Assembly: GCA_030374805.1 (NCBI GenBank)
Contig: JARGSG010000007.1
Span: 1 to 64,000, forward strand
Length of the DNA stretch: 64,000 nt
DNA from: Gracilaria gracilis
Lineage: Eukaryota > Rhodophyta > Florideophyceae > Gracilariales > Gracilariaceae
Reading direction: 5' to 3'
Under the pieces are notes generated by a model. The model had not been told where the DNA came from and searched no databases. It worked only from the letters and a program-made list of their open reading frames with translations. A program made the translations under genes and the position numbers. Positions 1-10,116 of this stretch are shown here, piece by piece (the stretch's first letter is position 1; every line of letters starts with the position of its first letter).

Positions 1-1
1 A

Positions 2-175
2 TTGAACGCTTACGAGAGAGATAAATGCCTGCAAAGAATCCATAGAGCCATGCAGAGAGTAAAGGAATTTCGTTGGAAGATAGATATGGACAGTTTGACG
101 GACTCTCATGCGTTTCTCAGGCATATAAGTTCTGCAAAAGCGCATCGGGAGCAAAGATCACGCGCATTCAACTAA
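2..175 (+). CDS. C-terminal tail of an unidentified gene, cut by the window edge
   Basis: An open frame enters from the left edge and ends at TAA 173-175, giving about 57 residues with no internal stop. It is basic and hydrophilic (MQRVKEFRWKIDMDSL is a representative stretch) and could be the end of a helical protein. It stops 34 bp before the target-site duplication of the neighbouring transposon, so it may be the last exon of a gene or an interrupted one. I recognise no family. Confidence 0.3.
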   Translation: MNAYERDKCLQRIHRAMQRVKEFRWKIDMDSLTDSHAFLRHISSAKAHREQRSRAFN

Positions 176-209
176 GCTGAGAAAGAATCGAGCCCAAGAT
201 CTGGCCATT

Positions 210-227
210 AGCCGTTTTTAAATAAGA
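210..227 (+). repeat. left terminal inverted repeat
   Basis: AGCCGTTTTTAAATAAGA. The exact reverse complement lies at 2915-2932, and both are immediately flanked outside by ATT. Confidence 0.8.
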
Positions 228-435
228 AAAAACTCGTCTCTTTTCAAAATAAGATGCTCTTTAGAGACGAAAGACGTTTAATTAACATAGCCTAGATTGG
301 GAGATATACGGGTTAGTTCAAAACAGGAGCGAAACTAACAAACCGCGCTGCACTCACCAAACCAAAAAGCTTAGCTTGAACCCCAAAGCCGATCGCAGCC
401 CAGATCAGCTCCACCTCAACGATCTCCGAACTACA

Positions 436-1555
436 ATGGCTCCTCACATCGAACCTCGTTCGTCTTCAGCCACGCCAGACCCTCTACTCACCGCACCAGA
501 ACCCCTCCCAACGCCCGTCGTACAGCATGAAGCTTCCCTCCCGCACTCCCGTACCAGCTCCACACCGCAACGCTCCTCTCAAAGGTTCGTCATCAACAAA
601 ATCGAGAAGGAGTGGGTACTGCGAACTTTGATTGCGAATCAAGCCCCCGTCCAAAAGCAAAAGACTCTTGATCAGACTTGCGCCACAGGCGTTAAGTGCA
701 TGTAGCCGCCATGTTCCGGACGCCGTGTTAGTCCATCAGCAAAACACATATAGCATGAGCTGGCGTCGCGCTTATATGGAGCGCATGACACCGGAGAACG
801 TGCGTCACATAGCTAATTCTGTCGTGGATATGGCTAGGAAAGTGATCATTGCTTCAATACAAGGAAGTGCAGAAGAGGACGGACCTGTCGCTCCAGCACG
901 AGGTAGGGAAAACGATGCTCAACACGTTTTAGACCAAGCTATTCTCGACTACAAACACTTGGCCTCTAAGAAGACACACACCACGGTGGATGGCGCCGAG
1001 CGGGCGCTTGCTCGAAACCGGGAGTCAAGGGCGGAGAAGGAAAAACGGAATCGCGAGCGGAAGGAAACCTTTGAGAAGAACAAACATTCTCGTCACGAGG
1101 AGCGAGAACGCAAGGAACGCCGCAAAACAACTGCTGAGCTTCATACCTTACGTTCGCAAACGCGCATTGCTAACGCCGCCACTGCGAGCGCCGCGTTGCA
1201 ACGCCGACAGAGTGAACAGTTTGGCATTCTCGTCAGCCTCTTTGCGCGTAGTAACAACCTACAAGTGTGCGAACCGGTTACCCCTCTTCCACCATGTCTG
1301 CCATCCGAGCCGCTTGGAATTGACCCAGATCTTCTCGACGTTTGCGAAGGCCACGCCTCGGCTCTGGCCAATAATACGGAGGACCATGAAAAACAGCCCA
1401 CAGAACATCACGCTGGCATTGAGGATGAAGTCGATCGGTCGCCGCAGCTTCAGAGTAGACGTATGTTGCCTCCTTTTGTTTCTTGTCGCGGCGCGCGTAG
1501 CGGGCGAGCGCTACGCGCGCCGCAACGCCACATAGTAAAGAATCATGCTACTTAG
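436..1555 (+). CDS. second ORF of the Harbinger-type element, probably DNA-binding, disrupted or spliced
   Basis: Two plus-strand frames lie end to end inside the transposon. The first starts at ATG 436 (Pro/Ser-rich, then RFVINKIEKEWVLRTL) and stops at 705. The second is open from about 632, with its first ATG at 755, and runs to 1555. The second is strongly charged, with an Arg/Glu/Lys helix around 990-1140 (RESRAEKEKRNRERKE) suggesting a long basic coiled coil. PIF/Harbinger elements carry a Myb/SANT-like accessory protein; the position and basic character fit that role, but I cannot see a clean Myb motif. The frame change near 660-705 may be a frameshift or a small intron. Confidence 0.4.
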
Positions 1556-2381
1556 GTGTCGCACCTTCGCTCTAAGTCATCGTCTTCGTGTTCTTGAGCA
1601 GCCAAAGCCGCCAGTTTTGCCTCATATCTAGAGCGCAGTTGTAGAGGGTAACCACGTCGCTGCATCTGCCAGTTACAGAGCATCGCCGCTTTGTGATAAG
1701 CAATCGGGAATAAAGCTTTCTCAAACAGCCAACGTCCTAGAAACAATCTAAAGCGATTGGTGATGTAGCCGATGCCCCACTCGTTGACCATACGTTGCTT
1801 CCGGATTCGCATATTGTAAACAGAACGATACATCCATGTAGTGCTCTCATTTCTCTTATACGGAACAACGAGCGCCCTGATTCCAGCAAAACCCATGTCA
1901 GCCATCCCGTGCTGCTCTGTAGTTAGATAGGATGTGGGGTCACGAAACACGTCCGAGTTCGTGTAAAGATTGCGGTCGCTTTCCGCCCCTTTGTCAGATA
2001 TCTCCAGACGGATAAACCGTCCAAACAATCATCACAGAAAGCAAGTATGGCCCATGTATGCGCTTTCTTGTAGCCGTCATACGCACGTTCCTGCTCCGAA
2101 TTATCTTTTGGTCTCCAACGCTTGCTTTTGTTCCCATCAACAAAGAACACACATCTCGGAAACCCGATCACTAAGCCCTCCGCCTCTGATCTTTGGGCTT
2201 CATCAGGCCACGTGATAAGCTTTGGTTCTATCGAATCTAAAGTAATAAATAGAGCGTACAGAACATGTCTGAAGTAGTTGAATTCGGTCCCCGTTGATAT
2301 TCCGTAACGATAAGCAGCTCTCTCCACGCCCAACCCACCTTCGTTTGGTCCTCCAAGCATATCAAGGAAAAGGAACAGCAT
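1552..2381 (-). pseudogene. Harbinger-type DDE transposase, frameshifted
   Basis: Read on the minus strand, the upstream frame (2381 to 1923) shows WPDEAQR, then FFVDGNKSKRWRP and YDGYKKAHTWAILAFCDD. This resembles the first catalytic Asp region of Harbinger DDE_4-type nucleases. The second frame (2028 to 1552) continues with FGRFIRLEISDKG, NLYTNSDVF, GMADMGFAGIRALVVPYKR and a closing RQRMVNEWGIGYITNRFR block, the usual order of the family. The two frames meet at about 2025 with a one-base shift, so a single protein cannot be read as it stands. More N-terminal sequence may lie in scattered minus-strand pieces up to about 2790, but those are too broken to assign. Confidence 0.7.
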
Positions 2382-2914
2382 TTATTTTGTGTCTGAACGC
2401 CTTTTGCGTGCAGTTCTATGCTGTTCGTCAAACTGATTGCAAACGTCTATGGGACGTTCCAGGCGTTGTTGGACTAAGTCGTGCAGATGGTCGAAGTCCT
2501 CTCTAGACATATGCGTCGTTTTCTCAAACAACTTTATGTCTGGGTCATCAAAACGTATGTCGTAGTATACTTAAGCAGAGAGGCGCATTGCGTATTTAGC
2601 TTTCGTACCAGAAACAGGATGGCCGCGGCCTGGTCTGACCGTTTCTTTATCGTCGATAAGCCCCTGCATCGAAGTATCCATCTGTGGTGTTAGAGACAAT
2701 CCTTGGTAAATGAGCATTTCCGTGTGGGCAGCTGTTTGAGACATTTGCTCCAAGAGGAGCAAGGGAAGGAGAATATCCTTTCCTTTCATGCGGTTTGCTC
2801 TCGCGACAACTGTTCATCGTCATTCGGCGCACGTGTAAATACAATAACAAATGCCGCTTGTTTTGAAATCTACGAACTGCTTGGAATCAAGGGTTAAGCG
2901 CTAAGGGAAAAATC

Positions 2915-2932
2915 TCTTATTTAAAAACGGCT
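2915..2932 (-). repeat. right terminal inverted repeat
   Basis: TCTTATTTAAAAACGGCT, the exact reverse complement of 210-227, followed by ATT at 2933-2935. Confidence 0.8.
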
Positions 2933-3289
2933 ATTAGACTAGCATAGAGAATTCATGTTGGTTTAGTTGCAATCAGGCATTCTGACGAAGTGACCCCTGG
3001 GTCTTTAGCTTTTGGTACAGGTGAAAGCTTTAATAAGTTGCGCTTCGGCATTTTTTCTATACAGAAAACGATAGAAAATGACACGAAGATTTTTAGGAAC
3101 TCGTTTTAATTCGAAGCGATTCGACGTAGTGCACTTCGGCACGCACTTGGCGTGTGTCCCACTGCGGCATGTCCGTAACTGCGGCATGTCCCTAACTGCC
3201 GCGTGTCTGCACGCAACTTGTAACCGGGTGTACACTGGCTTACTAGCCCCACTAGTATGGTACCGGGGCGTCGTCTCCGGCTAAACGAG

Positions 3290-3335
3290 GCCCCATCTTG
3301 TGAAAACACTCATGAGTGTTTTCACAAGATGGGGC
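3290..3335. repeat. perfect 46-bp palindrome
   Basis: The two 23-base halves are exact reverse complements with no loop (centre 3312/3313; central bases CTCATGAG). A further pair, CTCCGG at 3275-3280 and CCGGAG at 3345-3350, extends the symmetry imperfectly, so the whole 3275-3350 could extrude as a cruciform. Confidence 0.85.
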
Positions 3336-3553
3336 GGCGCATAACCGGAGAAGGTAAGGAAGTACGTTTGTCGGTATTGGGGAAGAATAGCTATCCAAAA
3401 CGAGCCTTTTGCTAAATCTACAACGATTGAGATGAGCAAGATCTGTGTAGTTCGTCGGCCGGCTTCGCTTCGAATTAATTTGTTGTCTGGCTCCCGTGCG
3501 CGGCACGTGCCGCACTGGGCCACGCCAGGCTGCAATGCGCTTGTCGTGGCGGG

Positions 3554-3575
3554 TACCGTAAAAGTTTTTACGGTA
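3554..3575. repeat. short hairpin
   Basis: Ten-base arms TACCGTAAAA and TTTTACGGTA separated by two bases. Confidence 0.7.
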
Positions 3576-3832
3576 TCTTCCATGTGGCGCAATACGAGTA
3601 GCTTTTGTTTTTTCTGAAGTAATCCCATGATGGATCTATTGCGTTTTGTTGCGGAAACGTGAAAGCTGCCCGCAACTTGGAGTAGGTAGGACGATCGCTC
3701 ATGTCGGCGTCGAAGATGAGCAACTAGTACAATGATACTGCTCACCACACTTATTGACACGCCCTACGGCAAAAACTGAAATGGCTAGCTCCTTCGATTT
3801 TGGGCAACGTTCAATTCGAACTCCATCTTCCA

Positions 3833-4215
3833 CTGCGTGCCGAGCTGCGTCGTGGCCGCGAGGGACGGCGGCCGGCGTGACCCGGTTTGGTCAACGGAGA
3901 ACCAAGTCATCGCCACCAGTGGGGAAACGGCTGGCGAGTTTGATTCTACACACCGTCCGGCCCAACAGACGCTGCCACTACGAGGCGAACTGCGGCATGG
4001 CGGCGGGGGACGGCGGCCGGCGTGACCGAGTTTGACCAAGGGAGAACCAAATCATCGCCAGTGGCGAGCGGGGAAAGGGCCGGCAAGTTTGATTCTACAC
4101 GCCGTACGGTGCAGCAGACGCTCCCACCGCGTGGCGAACTGCGGCATGATGGCGAGGGACGGCCGTAGGCGTGACGAGCATTGGCGGACAACCAACCAGG
4201 TTATTGCCACCAGGC
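3833..4215 (+). repeat. tandem repeat, about 145 bp unit, 2.5 copies
   Basis: GGACGGCGGCCGGCGTGACC begins at 3863, recurs at 4008 with one base less C, and recurs in altered form near 4157. Other shared blocks are GAGAACCAA..TCATCGCCA, GTTTGATTCTACAC and GGCGAACTGCGGCAT. Copies differ by substitutions and small indels, so the array is not recent. It has no coding potential that I accept. Confidence 0.75.
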
Positions 4216-4529
4216 TATTGCCACCGACAGTTCATGGGTGCGATGTGTGGGGGAAATGCGCTGCTGAACACGGCGGGCCTGAGCTTGAAGCCGGCGGTGG
4301 GGGTTACGGAGCTTGGTTCGCTTGCCAGGGTGGCGGCGTAGCGCGTTGGAGGAGGTGGGGGACGGCAAACAGGGGGAGTAGATACTTGGACCTGCGGTCG
4401 AATGGTGTCGGTGCTTGGATGAAAATTACACAAGTACGGAGCGTCGAAGTAGACGTTGAAAGCGTAGAACGGTTCTTTGCGGAGGATCAGTGCAGCGGCG
4501 AAGGATAGGTACTCCGAGTAGGCAATGTT

Positions 4530-4560
4530 GGGGGGGGGGGGGAGAGGGGGGGGGGGGGAG
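4530..4560 (+). repeat. poly-G tract
   Basis: Almost pure G with two A interruptions. It may form G-quadruplex structure and its length in the assembly is uncertain. Confidence 0.8.
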
Positions 4561-5391
4561 GGCCTGCGCCACGATTAATGAGCGTTGCTGGTACTCGTGA
4601 AATAGCTTTGCTCGTACTTGAATAATAGGGCTGTTCGCACATAATTGGGTGATAGCGATGCTCGTACTAGCGTTGAAAGCGTTGAGGGGGCCATAGTGAC
4701 CCGTGAAGTCCCCCCGAGCGCGCGTGGGGCTCCCCCGACGGTCCCCCGCGGCAACACGTGCGGCATGCGCGCAGCACGCACATGCGTGGCATTGCTGGCG
4801 CGGCGCGCACATCCGCCACCGCCACTCAAAATGGCGGGAAGTGGCGCCAGCGCCTCCACGGCGCAGGCGTGCGCGCGCCAACACGCGTCACGCGCAGCGG
4901 CGGGCGACAGTGCGCGCCGGCGGTGGACAAAAAGCGCGGGAACCAGCGCCGCCGTTGGAGCGCTGCCACACGTGTGCGCGTATCTCATGTTGAATTTCAC
5001 AGCTTTTTGCGGCACTTGGGCGGCGCGCCGCCGCTCAGCGCGGTGGGGACGCTGTGGTGCGTTGATGGTGTGCGCCGTGTGAGCGCCGCCGCGAGCGCGC
5101 TCTCGCGCGCGACGCGCGCACTTTTGCTCCGCTCGGTTGCTGGCGCTGCCGCCGCTGCTGCGTGTGCGCGCGTCGCTCGCGCCCTTCATAAACGCCGCGC
5201 CGCTCGTCGCCGTCTCAACGTTGAGCCCTCCCCATCCAACAACTGTTCCCAGCTCTTGTTTGAACGCTTTTACGTCTTTGTGCCAAGCTTTCTCTAGTTT
5301 CTCACCACAGTCATATCTACACACACACCGCCCATCCTCGCCATATTGTGTACCACCCGACCCCCGCCACACACTCCAAAACAACTACAAC

Positions 5392-8300
5392 ATGCAGAAT
5401 CTATTCGACCAAGCCCCCGCCGCGCCCGACGCCGTCCAGAACGACATCGACTGCATCGACATCCTGGCTCACCGCCTCGCTTTCCCGGATCACGTTGTCC
5501 TCCAGGCCCGTTTCATCCACGCCAACGCTTTCCCCATGCATCCTGATCCATACACCTCGGCCTGCGCCTTGTACATCGCGTCCATCGCCATCCACGCCGA
5601 GCAAATCCCGCTGCATCCGCTGGAACGCGTGCTCCGCGCCGCGGATGCTCAGCCTCAACTTCTTGCACCGCAATCTGACTCTGACTCTGATATCGAAGAT
5701 GAGATCCAGCCCGTCCAGCCTGCGGCCGCTTCACCCACTGATCGTCGCGTCCACTCTGCATCCGTTGCTTTCATGGTCAGCGCCCACGTGTGGCGTCAGC
5801 TATGCTTTCTCATGGACAGTGGTCTGCTACACGATCATCCTCGCGTGCTTCAGCTCGCGTGGTTGTTCTTCCTCGTCGCAAGGAGCTCTCTTACGCCCCC
5901 GGCCGAATGTAGTTTAACCTACGAGCAAGCACATCATGTCATGCTCGCCAGTGTGGTACATGCCGGCCTCATAGCCGGCGAGGATCCTGGTCATGCCATA
6001 TTCCGTGCCACGTGCGCCGTACCTAACGAGTTGCGCCATTACCGACGTGCCTTGGATACGCAGCTGCACAGGCACCTTCACGCCATTCTGCCCTTGTTCC
6101 CACGCCCCGACTCCCAGCTGGAGGTTATCTGCCAAGACCTGGACGCCTTGTACGCGCAACAGCTCACTGGCTATAAGGACCGTGTTGCAACCGATGAACG
6201 CATCTTCCTTCACGCTCCGCAGCTTACCGCCTTCACAGCTCAGCCGCTTGCCAATCCACTCGGACCCGTGTCCGCTCGCAAGGCAGCTTCAAACTCTGAA
6301 GACACTCCGTCTGCAGCAATGTCCACGGCGAACGGTTCATCCGCAGCGGCCGGCTCTAACTCCAGCTCACCTCAACCACAGGCGTCAAATGGTCCGTCCA
6401 CGACAAATCATGTCATGGGAGCGACGCAGCCCCAGGCTCAGTCAACACCGCAAGCCACTTCGGCTCTTGGCCGCAAGCGCGCCTTGGATGAAGACGTAGA
6501 CCAAGACCAGGATGAGGATGCGATTACTCCACGTCCGCAACGTCGCCAAAGACGGGCCGATGACGAACCGGTGCCGCCGTCTGCTGCACGTCCGCCAACG
6601 CCGGCTCGCAGCACGCCTGCTCGCAGAGCGCGCTCACGTGCTGCTATGCTGACACCTCGTTCGTCGCCAAACTTCTCCAGGTATGCGTTGTCCACTCGAC
6701 CCGATGCCCTGGATGCCCTGGCGACTGTGGCTGCCATCTCGCCACGATATGTGACAAGGCCACCCACACCGAATGTAGCTGCGTCGCCAACGACGGCAGA
6801 TGATAGCCGAACTATGAGGTGGATTACAACCTTGACCGCGAGTCGCCCAGAAACGAATAGCGAGTCCTGCCTGACGTGTCCGCTGGAGCAAGTATCCACG
6901 ACGGACGGTCTGAGGAAGGTCACGGGCGGCGGTCGTCCACTACTGGCTATCATTGATGTTGGTAGGCGCTTTTCCGCGGCATTGTGCACCGTTCTCCGAG
7001 ACACGAATTCCGATCGACACGTTCGTGAAGTACTGGCTGTTTATTTTGCAGCTATGGAAGGAATCCTCGAAAAGGAGAAACGTCGGTTGAGTCAACAGCC
7101 GGAGAAGTTCTTGTCCAACGTACTTCACAACTACGTATTGCACAAGAGCTTCCTTACGTTTGCGTGGGAAACCACTGCAGCAGCACATGGACGAAGAGAT
7201 CTCCAGGTGTTTGCGGTGGCATACCGAGCGTTCGATGTGTCACCGTTTGAACTTACCAAAGCGTTGGATACATTCTGCATGCTTGTTCCCCAGATGCCAA
7301 GGTGTTTGGTACACCATTTAGTGTGTTGCGATGCGCGCATACTTGAATGGATGGCATGGAGAAGCAAGTCACCGCTTGTGCAAGTACTTCAAGCGTACAA
7401 CAGAGACTTGATAATGCAACAGAACCGTACTGCACCAAGTACACAAGAGGCTTCACCCGAAGAGGTAGTTGGTAGCGACGACACAGCGCAAGGAAGCGAG
7501 TCGGCGGAGAATTTCGCGCAAGCTTCCCCGGTAACACCGGCACAAGAGCGTGGTGCGTCGGTAGATGAAGATGAAGTGAAGGGTGAAGCTGAGGTGGAAG
7601 ATAGTAGTACACCAAAATTGAAAGAGATGGAAAAGCCCGAGCGGATGTACGGCGATCATGATGCACGAGCACGAGTGCTGGACTTTTTCTTCGAGAAGGT
7701 GTTTGCGTTAGCTGGCACCAGAACCGAAGAACTGTTAAGAAGACTTGACCTTGTTCATCTGAGATCACAGGTGTGGAGGAGCATCAAGTTCGCGCTGTGG
7801 TGCAGGTGGAACCTGGTAATCAACAGGCATGTGGATTTGATCATCCTGTGCGTGATCTACGGCGTGGCGAAGGTGCAGCACATTCAGCTGCGGTTCCGCA
7901 CGATTGTAAGACATTACCACAGCCTGGACCACACGAACGAAGTAACGTTCCGATACAATTCGCCATCGGAATTGGTGACTCGCAACATCAGCCTGTATGA
8001 CTTTGGGTATCTGTTGCAGACGGAGGCAGGTGCAGACAATGAGGATGAAGAGAAAGGGAGGGAACGAAGAGCTGGAAGGGGCGACATAATCCGCTTCTAT
8101 AACGAAGTGTTTGTGCCGCACATGAGCGGCTTCATCCTCCCCGAGGGAGCCAGCAGTGAGACGGATGAGTTTGGTGAAGAGGAAGAGGCTGAAGATATGA
8201 ACGAGGAGGGGGAAGAAGAAGAAGAGGGGGATGAGGAAGAAGAGGAGGGGGATGAGGATGAAGAGGAGGGGGATGATGATGATGAGGATGATGATGATGA

Positions 8301-8874
8301 TGATGGTGATGAGGGCGGGCTGAAAAGACTTGCAAGACGTGCCAGCCGACGACAGGGGGCGGAACGAGAAGAGATGTTCGAAGACCTGGGTCGAAAGTTG
8401 CTTGAGAGCCCGATGAGGGTGCTGAGAAGCCGAAGATCCAGGCGGATCGGAACGATTGTGGTGTCGCCCATGTCGCCGTCAACCAGGAACCTGGTGCTGA
8501 ACCGTGAGAACAATGCAAGGAGAAACGGGCGCGAGGGCGCAGGGTTGATGACTCCCGGCACGCGCAGGCTGTTTGCGTTTGGGGAGAGCCCGATGAGAGG
8601 TACGAATGGGAACGGGGAGCGCGCGAGCGCGACGGAAACAGTGGAGGAGGAGGATGAGAGAAGAGACCAGCTATATTTGCCGCTGCGATTCCATGGGCCG
8701 GTTGCGGACGAACGTTCGGCCGCGGTGCGACGCGAGGTGCAGGAGGTAATCGGGAGGTCTGGAAGGGAGGGCAGTGAAGAGATGGGGGATTCGGGGGAGG
8801 AGGAAAACGGGTCAGAGGAAGAGGAGGGGGAGGAGGAGGAGGAGGGGGAGGATATGGATATGGATTTTGAGTGA
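5392..8874 (+). CDS. RBR: retinoblastoma-related protein (pocket protein)
   Basis: An intronless 1160-aa protein with the full pocket-protein layout. Residues ~119-250 look like the RB N-terminal cyclin-like domain (FFLVARSSLTP). Residues ~474-670 are the A box (TMRWITTLTA, then FLSNVLHNYVLHKSFLTFAWE). Residues ~760-910 are the B box (VLDFFFEKVFALAGTR, INRHVDLIILCVIYGVAKV, IIRFYNEVFVPHM). Near residue 1053, MTPGTRRLFAFGES matches the conserved C-terminal E2F-DP/cyclin-binding segment. Pocket proteins bind E2F-DP and chromatin factors in the nucleus and restrain S-phase entry until CDK phosphorylation. SP/TP sites in the tail (SPMRVLRSRR, SPMSPSTR) fit such control. The start is the first ATG in the frame with a coding-like continuation; the GC-rich frame upstream is not used. 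A very acidic run (Glu/Asp, nt 8170-8310) separates B box and tail. Confidence 0.9.
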   Translation: MQNLFDQAPAAPDAVQNDIDCIDILAHRLAFPDHVVLQARFIHANAFPMHPDPYTSACALYIASIAIHAEQIPLHPLERVLRAADAQPQLLAPQSDSDSDIEDEIQPVQPAAASPTDRRVHSASVAFMVSAHVWRQLCFLMDSGLLHDHPRVLQLAWLFFLVARSSLTPPAECSLTYEQAHHVMLASVVHAGLIAGEDPGHAIFRATCAVPNELRHYRRALDTQLHRHLHAILPLFPRPDSQLEVICQDLDALYAQQLTGYKDRVATDERIFLHAPQLTAFTAQPLANPLGPVSARKAASNSEDTPSAAMSTANGSSAAAGSNSSSPQPQASNGPSTTNHVMGATQPQAQSTPQATSALGRKRALDEDVDQDQDEDAITPRPQRRQRRADDEPVPPSAARPPTPARSTPARRARSRAAMLTPRSSPNFSRYALSTRPDALDALATVAAISPRYVTRPPTPNVAASPTTADDSRTMRWITTLTASRPETNSESCLTCPLEQVSTTDGLRKVTGGGRPLLAIIDVGRRFSAALCTVLRDTNSDRHVREVLAVYFAAMEGILEKEKRRLSQQPEKFLSNVLHNYVLHKSFLTFAWETTAAAHGRRDLQVFAVAYRAFDVSPFELTKALDTFCMLVPQMPRCLVHHLVCCDARILEWMAWRSKSPLVQVLQAYNRDLIMQQNRTAPSTQEASPEEVVGSDDTAQGSESAENFAQASPVTPAQERGASVDEDEVKGEAEVEDSSTPKLKEMEKPERMYGDHDARARVLDFFFEKVFALAGTRTEELLRRLDLVHLRSQVWRSIKFALWCRWNLVINRHVDLIILCVIYGVAKVQHIQLRFRTIVRHYHSLDHTNEVTFRYNSPSELVTRNISLYDFGYLLQTEAGADNEDEEKGRERRAGRGDIIRFYNEVFVPHMSGFILPEGASSETDEFGEEEEAEDMNEEGEEEEEGDEEEEEGDEDEEEGDDDDEDDDDDDGDEGGLKRLARRASRRQGAEREEMFEDLGRKLLESPMRVLRSRRSRRIGTIVVSPMSPSTRNLVLNRENNARRNGREGAGLMTPGTRRLFAFGESPMRGTNGNGERASATETVEEEDERRDQLYLPLRFHGPVADERSAAVRREVQEVIGRSGREGSEEMGDSGEEENGSEEEEGEEEEEGEDMDMDFE

Positions 8875-9954
8875 GCCAAGCGATTGGGATTTTGTCGACT
8901 AATCGCGGCGCTAGTTTAGCGGCGCTTTTGCTGCACGGATTTGTACATATACGCAGAAAGTAAAGCGCCGACCAGGGAGCCAACCCGCCGAAGCGGGAAG
9001 CTAAACACAGACGAGCGAAAAGGCGAAACAGCCAAGCGGGAAAGCGACACAGCCAAGCGGGAAGCGCAACGCCAAAGCAAAGGGGCGCGCGCCAAACGCG
9101 CCAAAGCGCGCAAAAGGCGCGCCAAAGCGCGGCGACGAGCGCGCCAAAGCGGCGGCGATGCGCGTACCGGCAGACTTCAGAATGCCATGGAGGGACACCG
9201 GCGGCAACGCTTAAAAGCTGACCAACGGAAGCACGCGACGGGGCGCACGCCGCCCATTGGCCGCCGGCACAGTGTGCGCGCCGCGCGCAGTTGGACCGTT
9301 CGCCAACGCGCTACCGGCGCGTGCCAGTGCCACGTGGCAAAGGTCGCGCCCCAAACGACGCTGTGTATGAGCGCCAACGGCGCGCGTGCATGTGGAACGC
9401 GGTGGAACGGTGGAACGACGGCGAGGCGCTCGCGCCAACCGCTCATTCGACGCGTTTGTTTTGGCCCGCTTAGAGCTTATCTAGGCGCGCCTCTCCGCGC
9501 CAGCCCACGCCCGGGGTGAGCCGTAACCGGGCCAACGCCGCACTGGCGGATATAGGGGGGGGGGAGGGCCCGGCCCCCGCACGACACCTCCCCTGTGGTG
9601 CGCGCGCGCGCGCGGCGGCGCTTCTAAACGGGCCAGCGACTGGCTACCTTCGTACGTGCGGCGCGTTGTGGCGGTTGCGCGCGGCAAAAGCGCGTCTTCA
9701 TGCGTGGCCTTTTTTTCGCGCGACGGCGCGCCGTGAGTATTAGCACGACGCGCTGCGGCGTGGTACCTTTGTACCTCGACGCGGCGCTTTCATACGCGCA
9801 CGCGCGTTTGAGAAGCGACGCTCTACAGCGCGCACACGTGTGCGGGCCACGGCGCGTGGGTTTTTACGGGTGGGGGGGGGGGGGGGGGGGCGACGCCCGC
9901 TCTTGCGATGTTGTGTGCTGGCACTCGCTGGCTGCGCTGAGCCAGCTGCGGACA

Positions 9955-9994
9955 CTGTTCCAACCTGTTCCAACCTGTTCCAACCTGTTCCAAC
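9955..9994 (+). repeat. 10-bp tandem repeat CAACCTGTTC
   Basis: Three exact copies at 9961-9990 with a partial copy on each side. Confidence 0.9.
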
Positions 9995-10023
9995 GCACGG
10001 GCGGCCACTTGTTGCCGCCAACA

Positions 10024-10024
<1 letters not shown>

Positions 10025-10062
<38 letters not shown>
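10025..10062 (+). repeat. CGG trinucleotide run
   Basis: About twelve CGG/GGC units in a row, lying 55 bp beyond the stop codon of the minus-strand membrane protein gene. Confidence 0.9.
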
Positions 10063-10065
<3 letters not shown>

Positions 10066-10116
10066 TGCGAATGCATTTACAGCGTATGTTTACAGTATCA
10101 GTATCTCATCGCAAGA

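Larger units (their letters stand above)
210..2932. mobile_element. PIF/Harbinger-type DNA transposon, about 2.7 kb
   Basis: The element is bounded by perfect 18-bp terminal inverted repeats (210-227 and 2915-2932) and flanked on both sides by ATT (207-209 and 2933-2935), a three-base target duplication as expected for this superfamily. Inside, a DDE-type transposase lies on the minus strand and a second, basic charged ORF on the plus strand, which is the usual two-gene layout of PIF/Harbinger elements. The transposase frame is broken, so this copy is probably immobile, but intact ends and duplication suggest a fairly young insertion. PIF/Harbinger elements usually duplicate TWA; ATT is a small departure. 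Confidence 0.75.
2936..5391. other. non-coding region between transposon and RBR gene
   Basis: No convincing gene is seen. The stretch holds a perfect 46-bp palindrome (3290-3335), a small hairpin (3554-3575), a roughly 145-bp tandem repeat (3833-4215) and a long G tract (4530-4560). From about 4640 it is very rich in CG and CGCG, the likely promoter-proximal DNA of the RBR gene. Open frames here are by-products of high GC content. Confidence 0.6.
8875..10116. other. GC-rich spacer with simple repeats
   Basis: No gene is supported. 8935-9130 is rich in degenerate repeats of GCCAAAGCG type. 9872-9890 is a G run, 9955-9994 is a 10-bp tandem repeat and 10025-10062 is a CGG run. Long frames exist on both strands but are Arg/Ala-rich GC artefacts without ATG starts or motifs. 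Confidence 0.6.

Noticed and set aside
8941-9519. 192-codon Lys/Arg/Ala-rich plus-strand frame
   Set aside because: No ATG start, repetitive GCCAAAGCG-type DNA and no motif; a composition artefact.
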